A stretch of DNA of 64,000 nucleotides from Oscheius dolichura (Eukaryota > Nematoda > Chromadorea > Rhabditida > Rhabditidae), in assembly GCA_932521035.1 (NCBI GenBank), contig OW051492.1, positions 7,936,001-8,000,000 of the forward strand. Reading direction: 5' to 3'. Positions 44,994 to 55,500 of the stretch are shown here, one piece after another (positions within the stretch are counted from its first letter, which is position 1; the number at the start of each line of letters is the position of its first letter). The position numbers and the translations under genes were made by a program. The notes beneath the pieces were generated by a model. It saw only the letters and a list, made by a program, of their open reading frames with translations, was not told the origin of the DNA and searched no databases.

Positions 44994-45286
44994 TTATTAT
45001 CCAATTTTTTTTTATTGAAAATACTCTGGTTGTTAGATTCCTTTAGAATGGATTTTTGGGATTTTCTAATTTTTCAAAAATGCTCAAACTTAATGAAAAA
45101 TTGTGGTAAAATGACAGATTTTCTCCATCTAAAAGATGGGATTAGCTGTAAATTTTTGATGAGTTTAGACACTTTTTCATTTAAAAAGTGAAGATTTTTC
45201 AATGAAAAGATGCTTAAGCAAGCTGAAAAGGCGCTTAAAATGAAAAATCCCAAAAGTGTTCTCAAAACAACATTTTATATCTAACT
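44973..45286 (-). repeat. Right terminal inverted repeat
   Basis: It pairs with 43384-43718. Its inner edge contains the ATG and the first seven codons of the protease-like exon, as expected if the gene abuts the TIR in the parent element. The outer edge ends ATCTAACT and is followed by TTTTAC. Confidence 0.85.
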
Positions 45287-45339
45287 TTTTACACATGAGG
45301 TAGTCCATTTTCAGGGTATCCTTCTTACCGCGTTGTCAA

Positions 45340-46630
45340 ATGAATAAGCTCATCGAACGCCTCTCGTCAATTTGCGTTGGCTCCGTAGCAGCCGACAAGG
45401 TTCAAAAATTGAACTACTTCGGCACTCTTCTGGCGCCTGGCTTCTTGGGTGCCTTCGTCAGCAGTTCCCAGTGAGTTTGTACCATATTCGAATACACTAT
45501 ATTTAGGAAACTTGGTAAGCTAGACATAGCTTGTATTCTGACCGGTACGGATGGGAAAATACAAGGAGTGAAGGATGCCGATGAAGAAGTGTGTTACTAT
45601 GAAAGCCTCCAGCTACGAGAGTGGACAGTGTCCGGAAAGTATACCGTTTTGGTAAGTTCTTACAAATTCTTCATATTACGCCTCCAGGACATTCACCGCA
45701 ATTACCAATACATGATGTGGCCTTTATTAATTTCCGGCATTTTGTTGGTAGCTGTTCAAGCATTATAGATTTTTCTTGTCCACGCCACAAGTAAGACTCT
45801 ATTGCTCTTCTCGTAATAACAGCCTCCACATTTTTAGTAGACCTGGAGAGTTTCTTCATCCTCGTTACCAAGCAGTACACGCGCAGTGCAGTGCCTAGTA
45901 AAAAGGAACTAAAGCTCATTTCAGACAAATTCCTACACCATACAAAAAACATGAGGTAATTAATTTGTTACATAACTCGACTTATTTTCGTTTATAGCCA
46001 TACACTGGTCTGGAATCGCATAATCAACCAGGTGTACTACATCATATGTGGACTCATCAGTCTCTTCCTAATTAACTTCGTTGTAGCGGACGAGTTGCTG
46101 TCCACTTGGGTGATTGATGTCTGCAATCACAGTCCTTCTGTATCATACGCCCTTTTCAGACCATTACCCGAAACCGTGATGTGTACTCGTTTTACTTTCC
46201 CCACGTGGTATGGTGCTGCATCTTTTGGCCTGAAATGGGATCCACCAAACAATCTAATATAGCATGCCTGCTCAGCTTAAACCCCAAACACCTATGAAAA
46301 AGTGCTTGCCTTCTATTGGTTAGTGAATCTAAACTATATTTGATGCTTCTTCAGGATTTATCTTTTTTCCCTCACCGTATTTAACATAATCTACATGCTG
46401 TACCTTGCTACACGGTTCAACGTGAAAATGCAGATTAGTCAGATGGCCGGCATTCTCTCTGAGCCCAAAAGGACTACTTGCCCAGAATTTCGCCGTTTTG
46501 TTAAACATATTGCCACAGGTGGGCTACTTGGAGTTTCGTTATAGATGCCCATTTCAGATGCCGTTTACATTTTGGTCCAACTTCAACGGCAAACATCGAG
46601 GCCATTTGCATCCAAAATAAATAATAACCG
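45340..46630 (+). pseudogene. Innexin (gap-junction channel) pseudogene
   Basis: Exons 45340-45470 and 45507-45651 read cleanly (KVQKLNYFGTLLAPGFLGAF, YESLQLREWTVSGKYTVL), but the next, starting at 45688 (DIHRNYQYMMWPLLISGILL, matching the innexin RNYxYYQWVP box), runs into an in-frame TAG at 45766 within VQAL*IFLVHAT. Later pieces keep innexin order: KKELKLISDKFLHHTKN, IINQVYYIICGLISLFLINF, ADELLSTWVIDV, then frameshifted SNIACLLSLN, YEKVLAFYW, LTVFNIIYMLYLATRF and CPEFRRFVKHIAT. At least one stop and two frameshifts (near 46200 and 46290) argue for decay. It starts 48 bp outside the mini-Maverick's target duplication. Confidence 0.7.
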
Positions 46631-47702
46631 CCATCTTTGAGAATCTCGTCGAAACAAAGTTTAATATGAAGACAGAAATCGTCTGATCGGAGCGGTTCTC
46701 CTGGCCCTTTTCGCTTAAACTTACAACGTGTTGTCTAATTCGGGTCCGTAATTTCTTTACCATCTTTTGTATTTATATTCAGTAATAAACGTTCTCTTTG
46801 GTATTTGCATTGTACAATTCAGAACACGGGGGAGGAGGAAAAACTGATAAAAAGCAACAAATGCCGATCGTAAACGATCTAACACGCTTCCTATAATATT
46901 AAAACAACACAAATAAGAAAATTACGCGTATACACGCTCATTAGCATACGCCTGTAACTAGGGTTTACGTGTGAATAACTACTACGCCGAGGTCAAACTG
47001 ACCAAAATTGAAAGCGGAACTTAGTTCGCCGAGGTCAAAAGGGTCAAAATCTAGAGGGGAACTTAGTTCGCGGCGAACTGGCGTCCCTGCTGATGATATC
47101 CAAAAGAGGAGGACGACGGCTACTTGGTTAGTACGGATCGAAACCTAAAACGGCGCGGCGTCGACTGATCTCGGGAACGGTTCAGGATTAAATTAACCTT
47201 TCAACTGCTGCCGCTAAAAAGCGTTTGAATTTCCATTTTTCAACTGATGGAGGTCGTCCGTGTTTCCTCTCGTTTTGCCAGGCCACACGTAAATTCATAA
47301 TCCCTCTTCCGCGGCCATCATCCAGCCCGACACTCTGTACATATTGCCCCAGCTCTTCGCCTAATTTGGACGGGGTCGCTTTTATATTCTCAAAACCATA
47401 ATATCGCCTTCAATTAACTGTTAGAAACTAATGTCACTTTTTCAGGACAGTTCCGATCCAACGGCAGTGGAACTCCATCCAAGAGGTGTCTCTCTTCTCC
47501 GCTTCCACAAATGTGGTACACTTCTTTTCTTTTCCTCCAACAGGCGTAAAAGCCCTGCTTGGAGACCGTTTTACTGTGTTTTCTGACTTACAAGAGTCTT
47601 CTGTCGGGGTCAAGAAGTCTGCGCGCGCGTTCATCCTTTCGCGCGCTTCGGGCATCGGCGGCTCTTCCCCTCCCCTCCCCGCAGGCCGCGCCAGTCTAGA
47701 TT

Positions 47703-47740
47703 TTGTCGAAATTTGGTAAACCTTAATCCCCTATACCTCG
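47703..47740 (+). repeat. Dispersed repeat, second copy of the 28.1-kb intron repeat
   Basis: TTGTCGAAATTTGGTAAACC followed by CTTAATCCCCTATACCT is about 90% identical to the minus strand of 28068-28106. It sits about 225 bp before the 47965-48020 repeat. Confidence 0.45.
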
Positions 47741-47964
47741 ACGGTCGAGAAGTTAAGCCCAAACGGTGGGCAGCCTGTCTGCTCATCTCTGGGCGCCCAC
47801 CACGGTGCCGTCCACCAGCAGTTGCAGGGGATTTATACCAGGGGGCCTTCGGCAGTCTACGGCTGTCGTCTGTCTGTCAAACTTATCCGCTTCGACCTGT
47901 GGCTACCTTTCCGCTCTTCTGCCGACGACCGCCTGCGGCGGCCCCCGGGATTAAAATTTTTGTT

Positions 47965-48020
47965 ATCCCTTTACCGTCGGACAGACAAACAAACAAACAC
48001 CATAGCACTTTAATAAAGGG
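47965..48020 (+). repeat. Dispersed repeat, shared with 42701-42780
   Basis: The same ordered motifs occur here: ATCCCTTTACCGTCGG, ACAAACAAACAAACACCATA and GCACTTTAATAAAG. This copy lacks the 15-bp insertion seen in the other. Confidence 0.6.
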
Positions 48021-48145
48021 GGATTTTGTTATCCACCGAAGTTAGCCGAAAATCCGTAGGCGCTCGGCCCAATGCGGTATAGGAGACAGTTCTCTACTTG
48101 ACAATCAATTAGCATACGACTAACCCGGAAACAGCCGGAGACGAT

Positions 48146-48176
<31 letters not shown>

Positions 48177-48444
48177 GAGCATTTCCTCCATTTGCTTACT
48201 TGGAGCAACATTTCGCTGCCAATATAGGGTCCTCCTCGTCCGATTAGTACCATGGAATGACAACATGAAACAAAAAGCCGAAGAGGTGGTGTCTGGCTGT
48301 CCTTGGTTCAATTCCTTTCACCGGCAAGATTGTCCCATACCCGTTGCGCTTGTTGTTGTAATGAACAAGTCAATTTCATGTTGAAAAGGATAAAGGGAGC
48401 TGGACAAGATCCGGTAAAATTTCATTTCCATTTTCCTATTCTCT

Positions 48445-48807
48445 ATGGAAGCTTCTGTTTGTCCCGTGAGCCAACTTGGCAATTCTACCAAGCATCCTTC
48501 GAATGAGAAGCTGGTGGAGACGCGCCAGCAGCTGAATGATGTGATGGACGTCATGCGTTCCAATCTGGAAAAGATGGCCATCCGCAGCGATCGTCTCGAG
48601 AACCTTGCCTGCCGTGCTGGTTTGTTACTTAAATTCATAGATTAAAATATGCTTTTAGAAGTCTTGGATATGAGTGCATCCGAGTTCCACAAGAGCGCCA
48701 AGGAGGCCCACTCCAAGCAGTACTGGAAGGCTCATTTCTACAAATATGTTCTGAGCAGCCTCTTCCTTATGTGTGCGATCACCGGCATCTATGTCCTTTT
48801 CACCTAG
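48445..48807 (+). CDS. Synaptobrevin/VAMP-type R-SNARE
   Basis: Exons 48445-48619 and 48659-48807 encode 107 aa. The SNARE motif runs from VETRQQLNDVMDVMRSNLEK through MAIRSDRLENLACRAEVLDM to SASEFHKSAKEA, with the zero-layer Arg in AIRSDRLENL. Then come the juxtamembrane SKQYWKAHFYKY and one C-terminal anchor (VLSSLFLMCAITGIYVLFT). Layout and length match VAMPs (VAMP2 is 116 aa). It would act on vesicles, pairing with Q-SNAREs for fusion. The ATG at 48445 is the first in frame; a further upstream exon is possible. AATAAAG follows the stop at about 48818. Confidence 0.9.
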
Positions 48808-48986
48808 ATGTGATCAAATAAAGCGAGAACAAATTCAAACTATACTGTATATTACAATTTATTATTCGCTCAAAGCAACAATTAAAAATAAAATCATGCT
48901 AATAGCGTACAAACTATAAATGTTAATGCGAGTAATTTTCAAACAATCTGGTAACTTTCAATATTAATTACACTTTAAGAATAGTA

Positions 48987-49296
48987 TTAAAGGAACAGTC
49001 TGGTCGGGGGGTAAAGTTACGGTAGTATGTAGCGCGCGCTGCGTATTTTTTGGCATTTAGTGAACCAGCTTCAAATTTCAATTTCTTTTATGTGGCTCTT
49101 TTCACATATTTTTTCGATTGCAATGTATTAGACTGGCTGTCAATAGAATAAACAGCATAAAAATTGGAAGAAAACATATGAAAATAACGAAAAAATGATC
49201 AAAAACGAAAATAACGTTTCAAAATTCAAATGCAGTTTGGGCGGGACGTGTGGACCCTTGTGGACACTTTTTTACCCGGCCTGACTGTTCCTTTAA
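48987..49296. mobile_element. MITE with short terminal inverted repeats and TTAA ends
   Basis: The left end TTAAAGGAACAGTCTGGTCG and the right end, reverse-complemented, TTAAAGGAACAGTCAGGCCG match at 18 of 20 positions; both continue with GGG and then diverge. The flanks read TTAA, fitting a TTAA (or TA) target duplication. About 310 bp with no coding capacity. Its right edge contains the stop codon of the zinc-finger gene next door. Confidence 0.7.
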
Positions 49297-50447
49297 TTAC
49301 GGGGATAATCATATCCAGGCTTTGATTTCATATTTGATAAGTAGTTCTCAATGTCACGTGCCATTTCTAGATCGGTAAAGTCCTTCACTTTTACTTCGGG
49401 ATTAGTTGAAATTGGAGCCATCTGCAACATCGTATTATAAACTAAAAGTGAACTAACCTGGTAAATATTGTGGGCAAATTTGTCTACAACGGTATGTGAG
49501 CTACACTGAGATTCGTCATAATATTCATGTAGTGGCTGCATGGCTACAACACAGAATGTAATTGAAATGCTAAAAATCCTTACGAATTAATACACCAGGA
49601 ACACAATGGTGCAAACTGGTTAAACTGGGCTCTCCTGGTAAAGCAGTGTTTTCAAATCCGCCAGGCTTTTCCATTTCTATGTGCCCATCGGACACTTCTT
49701 CCCACTCATAACAAATAACTTCAGCGGGATATTCTAGATCTTGTACATAGTCTTCTTCGAGTAGAATTTGCTTCGTTTGCTTGCATTTTTCATATTCACC
49801 AAGTCCATGGCTGCGAATAAAATGCTTCCGAAGAGATGATGGATCCGTGTACGACTTACTACAGCCTTCCCATTTACACTTATAGGCTTTCTAAAATAAT
49901 TGCTTAAGAAAACACTTTGTAAAGAATAAACACCACCTTGGCAGAAAGAGAGAAGATTTTAAAAAATTACCACTTTTGAATGAGTCCTGTTTTCATGCTT
50001 TAGACGATCACTGGCACTTGCAAAAGCTTTCTTACATCCATGGACTTCACAAATATATGGTTTATCGCCTGTGTGAGACCGAATATGAACCTTGAAATTA
50101 TCCATGCGATTAAAAATTCTCAGGCATGGTAGCTGGCTAGTGCTGCATGGCTAAATAAGCAGTATAAACTGCACAGTAATAAACTAGCAAGATGTGAATA
50201 CTGTCCTTTCCATAGACATTGGAATGTGTTTTCTTGTATTCCTTTTATGTGATTTAATTTTTGTTGTCTTAGCATCAATAGTTTCTGTTCGTGATCTTCC
50301 CGGAAATGAGCAATAAATTCCTGAAAATTGAACAATTTTAAAGCAAAGAACTTACTTCATGGCTAATAAATGTTGCAGTGCAGGTATTCCATTTACATTG
50401 AAATAAATTCACATCTTCCATGTTATTATATATCAACTTTGTACAGT
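49293..50447 (-). CDS. GLI/TRA-1-like C2H2 zinc-finger protein, with a frame break
   Basis: Exons (complement): 50356-50447 with ATG at 50421, 50320 down to about 50175, 49971-50150, 49584-49890, 49458-49543 and 49293-49421. Finger 1 is [24 protein letters not shown]-type linker ([18 protein letters not shown]) starts finger 2, continuing [20 protein letters not shown]. Fingers 3-4 are [18 protein letters not shown] and [20 protein letters not shown], the last with GLI/ZIC's hallmark [10 protein letters not shown]. The C-terminus is acidic. A phase problem exists between the second and third exons: no GT/AG pair joins CLWKG to [12 protein letters not shown] in frame. It may be a pseudogene or use an unusual junction. 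A DNA-binding regulator is expected. Confidence 0.65.
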
Positions 50448-51336
50448 CTGAAACAAATGCGTTTAGATGTAGAAACAGTAAAAGTATTAATCATTTGTGG
50501 AGAGTATTTGATGTCTAAGTGGCCAGTTTCAATGCGCAAACTACTCAATAAATAGCGCTACAATAATTATAATTAGCCGTTATTCTATAGGGCTCGTATA
50601 GCAACAGTATGTAGAGCAATAACTTGTTTCATGTGAAAACAGCACAAAAACGATGAATACCAAACAGTAGAAACGCAAGCAGAAAAAGAAATGTAGGCCA
50701 AAAGAATTCGCAAAGTGGAAGCTAGGAAGCCGTTGCCGGCGCGAATTTCGAACTAAAACATTTTGCTCTGCCAAAATTGTTGCCAAGGTTTGGCATATTT
50801 TGTTGGGCCGATTTAGGAGTAAAGCTGTAACATATTTGACGCCATTGTATCCACGAATGCTACTGAAGAACTTGGTTATAACAGTAATAATGTGAAATTT
50901 CTGGAAAAGAAAAAGAACAATGCTGGCCCGACTAAAGAAGCTCGATCGCCGAACACTGCCACAAGAGAAATGTAAGTTTTGATTTGTACAATACTGCAAT
51001 TGTAGGCACTCTTCCAATTCATACCATAGTTTGTTTTACAATTGATAATTCAGTACGAGTAAAGTAGGCTTTCTGGTTGTGGATCTCTCTTTGCGACGTA
51101 ATTCTGTTTTCCTTTTGTCATGCGATTTTGCTAAAATCCGGAGATCTTTCCGACGTGAAAAATACAAAGAGCAATACATTTATTAGTTTACTCTATATAT
51201 CACAGCAAAAAAAGTGAATTGAGCGGAAGAAAAATAAATAAAAGGGCGAAAAATAAAGAGTAAAGCTGTGGTTAGGCCGCAGTGAAAGACGAAGGAGGCG
51301 ATCCGTTCTTCCCATAGAAATGGAGGCAGATAAAGC
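50448..51336. other. No clear gene; possible 5' exon of the zinc-finger gene
   Basis: A leftward frame (50580-51017) exists but has no recognisable domain and a biased Phe/Ser composition. The zinc-finger exon at 50447 is preceded by TTTCAG, and its frame is open upstream of the ATG, so an upstream exon may lie in this interval. Nothing else is visible. Confidence 0.35.
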
Positions 51337-52546
51337 TCAGAAGACTGGCGGCTTGTTGACAATGAGAACCGTCGGCTGATTCAGGACGCTTCTTTGCGAG
51401 AGAAGACGCTTGAAACGATAGGAGACGTGGGCTTGCCAGATGCTGTAAGTCAGGAAGACGGTGAGGAACATGTAGATTCCTGTACACTGCGCATAATACG
51501 ACGGCGTCTTCTCTGTATGAAGAGCTGAAAAGTATTTTTTTATTATCTCTATGAGCCGATCTATGCTGGCTGTCTAACTGTGGCGTTTGGATCGAATTCT
51601 GCGAGACGGACTCGTTCCTTTCGCTTTTTCCTTCAGGAAATAACCTAATCATCCCGTCGGATCTCAAATAAACAGCCGCTTTCACTTTAATTTCTTCTCC
51701 TTTCAATGAAAAAACCCGTCCCATGAAATTCCAATCCCTGAGAATGTCTTCTTCCTCTCCGAGGTTGTAAATCGGCGTTTCTTTTCGAAAGAATTGGACA
51801 ATCGTCGCCGTTTTGACCTGTGTCGCCGCGCCCGGCTGCCCTCGGGGGTCATTCCCATTCACACCTCTTTGTATCGGTGAAAGAAAGCGACAACTCACTG
51901 TTAAATAGCCAATTCAGCACCATAATTATGTAGTAGGGCTTGAAGATAAAGTAAAAACTGAAGATCAACAGCACATAACTGCCCAAGACTATGTGGAAGC
52001 ACTGAAACGTCGGTTTTCTTTATTTTCTATATTTAAACTTATTGAAAGTTATTGGAATTTCTTCATTTTATTTTATCTTACTTTCTAATGATAAAAAATA
52101 AAGGAAAAATGATAAAAAGGGCAGTTCTCCGAGGCAGCATGGAAGCAAACGGCGCTCGCCTGTTGTTTACGGTCCGTAATTTCAGCAATCTCCATTTTTT
52201 GTCTCTCGAACAAACTGCCAATCGTAAACGTTTCTTTCCCCCGAATTTCCGTTTTCTACGTCACAACGTGTATCCAGTTTCCGGGGGAAGAATTTTCCTT
52301 CCTTTACCACCACGGCTATCAAAACTTGTTCGCTTTACTTACCGATACGGCTATAATTGGCCAGACCAGGACGCTCTTCCTCGTCAGGATGGCAGCAACT
52401 GTCGCGACAGTTATACCTGCGGGGATGGAGAGCACGAAGATGGCTTTTCGGAATTTAAAAAATAATACGACAACTAGGGCGAGGAGCACGAGAGTGCCGA
52501 TTGTTACCAACAGGTACATCGCATTCTGAAATCTCGATATTTTCAT
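51337..52546 (-). CDS. Four-transmembrane protein of unknown function
   Basis: Exons 52343-52546, 51899-52001 and 51337-51524 (complement) encode 164 aa. TM1 is MYLLVTIGTLVLLALVVVLF; TM2 is FVLSIPAGITVATVAAIL; TM3 is IVLGSYVLLIFSFYFIFKPY; TM4 is GIYMFLTVFLTYSIWQAHV. A short cytoplasmic tail (YRFKRLLSQRSVLNQP) follows. The size, TM count and tail resemble the LAPTM-like gene at 35 kb, but shared motifs are weak. Phases 0 and 1 are consistent, with TTTCAG and TTTTCAG acceptors. The last intron (374 nt) is longer than most here and shows no insert that I recognise. Confidence 0.65.
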
Positions 52547-55500
52547 GTTCTGGAGATATTTATGATATTTTGGGTAAATTTCTCTCTAAGTAAGTAGTAA
52601 AATAAAGATTTTCAGGTTACTGTGAGCAGAAATTAAAATTTTGAACCAAAAAGCCTTTTCTTGCTAGAGCTGCCAAGAACAGGAAGCGAGCGCCCGCATC
52701 CGTAAAATCTCGGCAGCATTGGGATATGGACTTCAAGAAAAAGAGGGTTCGCTGACGAGACTGTACGGGTGTAGAAATTCGAAGCCAAAAGGGAAAATTG
52801 GCCAACCTGTAGGTGTAAATAGCCCCAGCAGCACCGGTCGGCCTTCTTCCCTCTCTGTGTCGAATCTTCCGAATTTTTTCTCATCTGCAAGTTGTAAGTT
52901 GTTCCGAGCATCCACTGAATTCTCTATGAAATATTCCGGCAAAGGTCAGAGAAGAGACGAGACGAGATACAAAGAAGAGGCGGACTAGTGTCCTCTCCCG
53001 TCCCTCCTCCCCTGCCCGATATACTTATCCGACAGGTTTTGAAAAGTCTTGAAGATTAATACAAGGCAAGAGTCGAAGAGTGTTCGAATGGTTAGAAGAG
53101 GCGGGAAAAGGAGCCCGTTCAAGTGGGGAGGGAGTTCTTTTAGTGGCCATAGACGGTCAAGTAGCCGGAGACTGCACAAAAAGAGGCAATATCAAATGGG
53201 ATCCGAGGATTTGGTCGAACGGTTCAATGAGATTCATGGGGAGATGTGAGAAGATCGACCTGACAGGGGCTGGAAACAGTAATACGGAGGCTGGGTCGAT
53301 TTGCAAAGGCTCAAACGGACCGGCTGGTACATCAAAAGGTACAATGACCGGGGTGTGCCCTGGTTGAATAGCAAGGGGGAAGAATAAAAAACCAAAAATA
53401 AGCGGGAAAAGGCCGGAATACATCAAAAAGAAAGCTCAAGAAGCTGTTATAGATATGGATTACTGTAACTATTAACTCACATCTTCGTCTGCTGAACTGG
53501 TCGGCAGGGTGCTCTCATAGGCGAGACTACAGGGAAACGTCTTCAAAAGATTGCAGACCATTGGCCAAGTCTTGAATTTTTCGGTTTTTAGGGAGAATTT
53601 AAAGGGAGGATGGAGAAAATGCGGATAAAATTGAATAGAAAAAGGGGGAAGAAATCAGGGTAACGATCTCATTCACCTCCGGGGGCCATTTGACCATGCC
53701 CTATTGGCTATTGACAAAAGGGGGAAGGGGTTACGACGGGTGATGGCTTCCGGGATCCCGGGAAGGGGCATAGAGTTTACAGCTGGTTGGCTAGCGAGGA
53801 GGACGAGGACGAGGAGGAGGTAGGGGGCAGGTCTATCTCTCCCCTACAAGAAAAAGCCGGCTGTCCACTTGGATCTTATCGAAAGGCGGTTAGCCTCCGC
53901 CTCTCTCTCCCCCGGGGGGAGGACGAGGGGGATTAGAGAGACAGGGAACTCCCGAGGGGAGGCGACCTCCTTCCTGGAAACTGGTACCAGAACTTTTAAA
54001 CTCTCCCCTGGGGAAGGTGGGAAGAGAGTGGCCAAAAAATGTTAGGCACGCTAAAAGGAAACCCGCAGGGGGACTGGAGAACAGGCTCTGATGATTAGCA
54101 GCAGCTGTTGATGGGATGGGGGAGTTGGCTTAGGGGCACACCCTATGGAAAGGAGGGCATCTACCCCAGGGGAAAGAAAGGTGCATAGTAACCCCAGGAG
54201 GTGCTAAAAAGCGAGTAGAGACCCGTCCGCCGCCCCTCGGAGGATAAGAGACGACAAGGTCGAAGCTTTCTCTCCCCCTCCCCCCGCCGCCCGCGGCAGG
54301 CTATGTGACGTCGAGATGGGATTTGGTGTATGCCGAAGGAGAGAGAGAGAGAACATTTTACAACCCGTTAAGACTGTAAAACATATATTGGAAGACGGGA
54401 GGAGAGAGGTTTTCGCCACCCCTAAAAGAGAAGATTGCAAGAGGAGACAAGCATATTGGAAACAGGATGTGGACAACTTGGAAACACAGTTACGGCTGGT
54501 TTGCAGCCGGACTCTTCCTCTTTTTGATCGAGGACATTCGGGCAGGATGAGAAGGAAGAAATTCTGAATTCCAGAGAGGGAGAAGGGAAATGAGCGCTGA
54601 AATCCATGAAAGCGGCTCATGGCAAGGGAACTCGAAGCCCCCAAGTTATCTACAGGGAAGATGATGTCACCTTTCACGCAGTACTATTGCCAATAGCCTA
54701 TTGATAACGGGTAGAAAACCATATGAACGGAAACGGCGTGTTTCTTCCAAACATTTTCCCAACAAACAAAACAATTCCCTTCGCCTCCCAAACAAACACA
54801 TAATAAAAGAGCCTGACTATGGAAGTGTGAGAGAGTCTTGGAGGAGAGGCTTATAATATTTGGGCAAATTGAAAGATGGTTGATGAGATACCGGGGACAG
54901 AAGGTTCAATTCAAGATTCCCTTTTGTGGATCAGCCATCCATCAGCAAAAGGGTTACTTAACCGCGGTCCTCACCCCAAAGGAAACCCTCGGTTTCTGGG
55001 GGCAGCTATCACTCGTTTTCCTCGCGCTCCCACTATTTTCAGTGAAATAATACAAAGATCTCCCCGAGAAATGGCTGTCTGAACTTGGAGAGATCTCCAG
55101 AGGCGCCTTGTGGTCTCTCCAGCCCCTTGAGAACACGGCCTCTAATTCCTTTTTCCTCCTTTTTTTTTTATAAATCACTTGCCAATCTCCAATCCTCAAG
55201 CCATCCCTGTCCATCCAAGCATAAAATCTTACAAGATTTCCCGTTCCTCTAATAAGCGCGCGCCGCTGACTAATGGCAAACAGTCCATGACGACGCGCCC
55301 TGAAGAGCACGCTGGATAGGAATGGTTGATTTGATTATACCAAATACGAACAAAAATGAATACAAGGGCACCTTCTTTTTCTTATTTCAAAAGGAACAAA
55401 GTGAAACCCCAGCAAAATAGGGGGAATTCAAAGAAGCGGCTGGGTTATTCAGCCCAATACAAAAGGAGCCATGAATAGTCGGCCTAGAATAGGACAAAAG

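Larger units (their letters stand above)
43384..45286. mobile_element. Miniature Maverick/Polinton-like element with 314-bp TIRs
   Basis: The element is 1903 bp. Its ends are inverted copies of each other, 43384-43718 and 44973-45286, starting AGTTAGATATAAAATG. It is flanked on both sides by the 6-bp direct repeat TTTTAC (43378-43383 and 45287-45292). Long TIRs, 5'-AG ends and a 6-bp target duplication are the Maverick/Polinton signature (Kapitonov and Jurka family description). Inside are a first exon resembling an adenain-like Polinton protease (44796-44993) and a complete PaREP1/HEPN-like gene (43808-44657). No polymerase, integrase, ATPase or capsid gene is present, so it is a non-autonomous derivative. 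Confidence 0.75.
46631..48444. other. Non-coding, with short repeats and a CT microsatellite
   Basis: No gene is recognised. An imperfect ~44-bp tandem pair (CGCCGAGGTCAAA...GGAACTTAGTT) occurs at about 46985-47071. The 28-kb intron repeat recurs at 47703-47740, and the 42.7-kb repeat at 47965-48020. A C run and (CT)n microsatellite lie at about 48147-48176. Open frames in 47434-48045 have no family features. Confidence 0.5.

Noticed and set aside
48029..48311. Minus-strand frames through Glu/Arg repeats
   Set aside because: They are translations of the (CT)n microsatellite, not genes.
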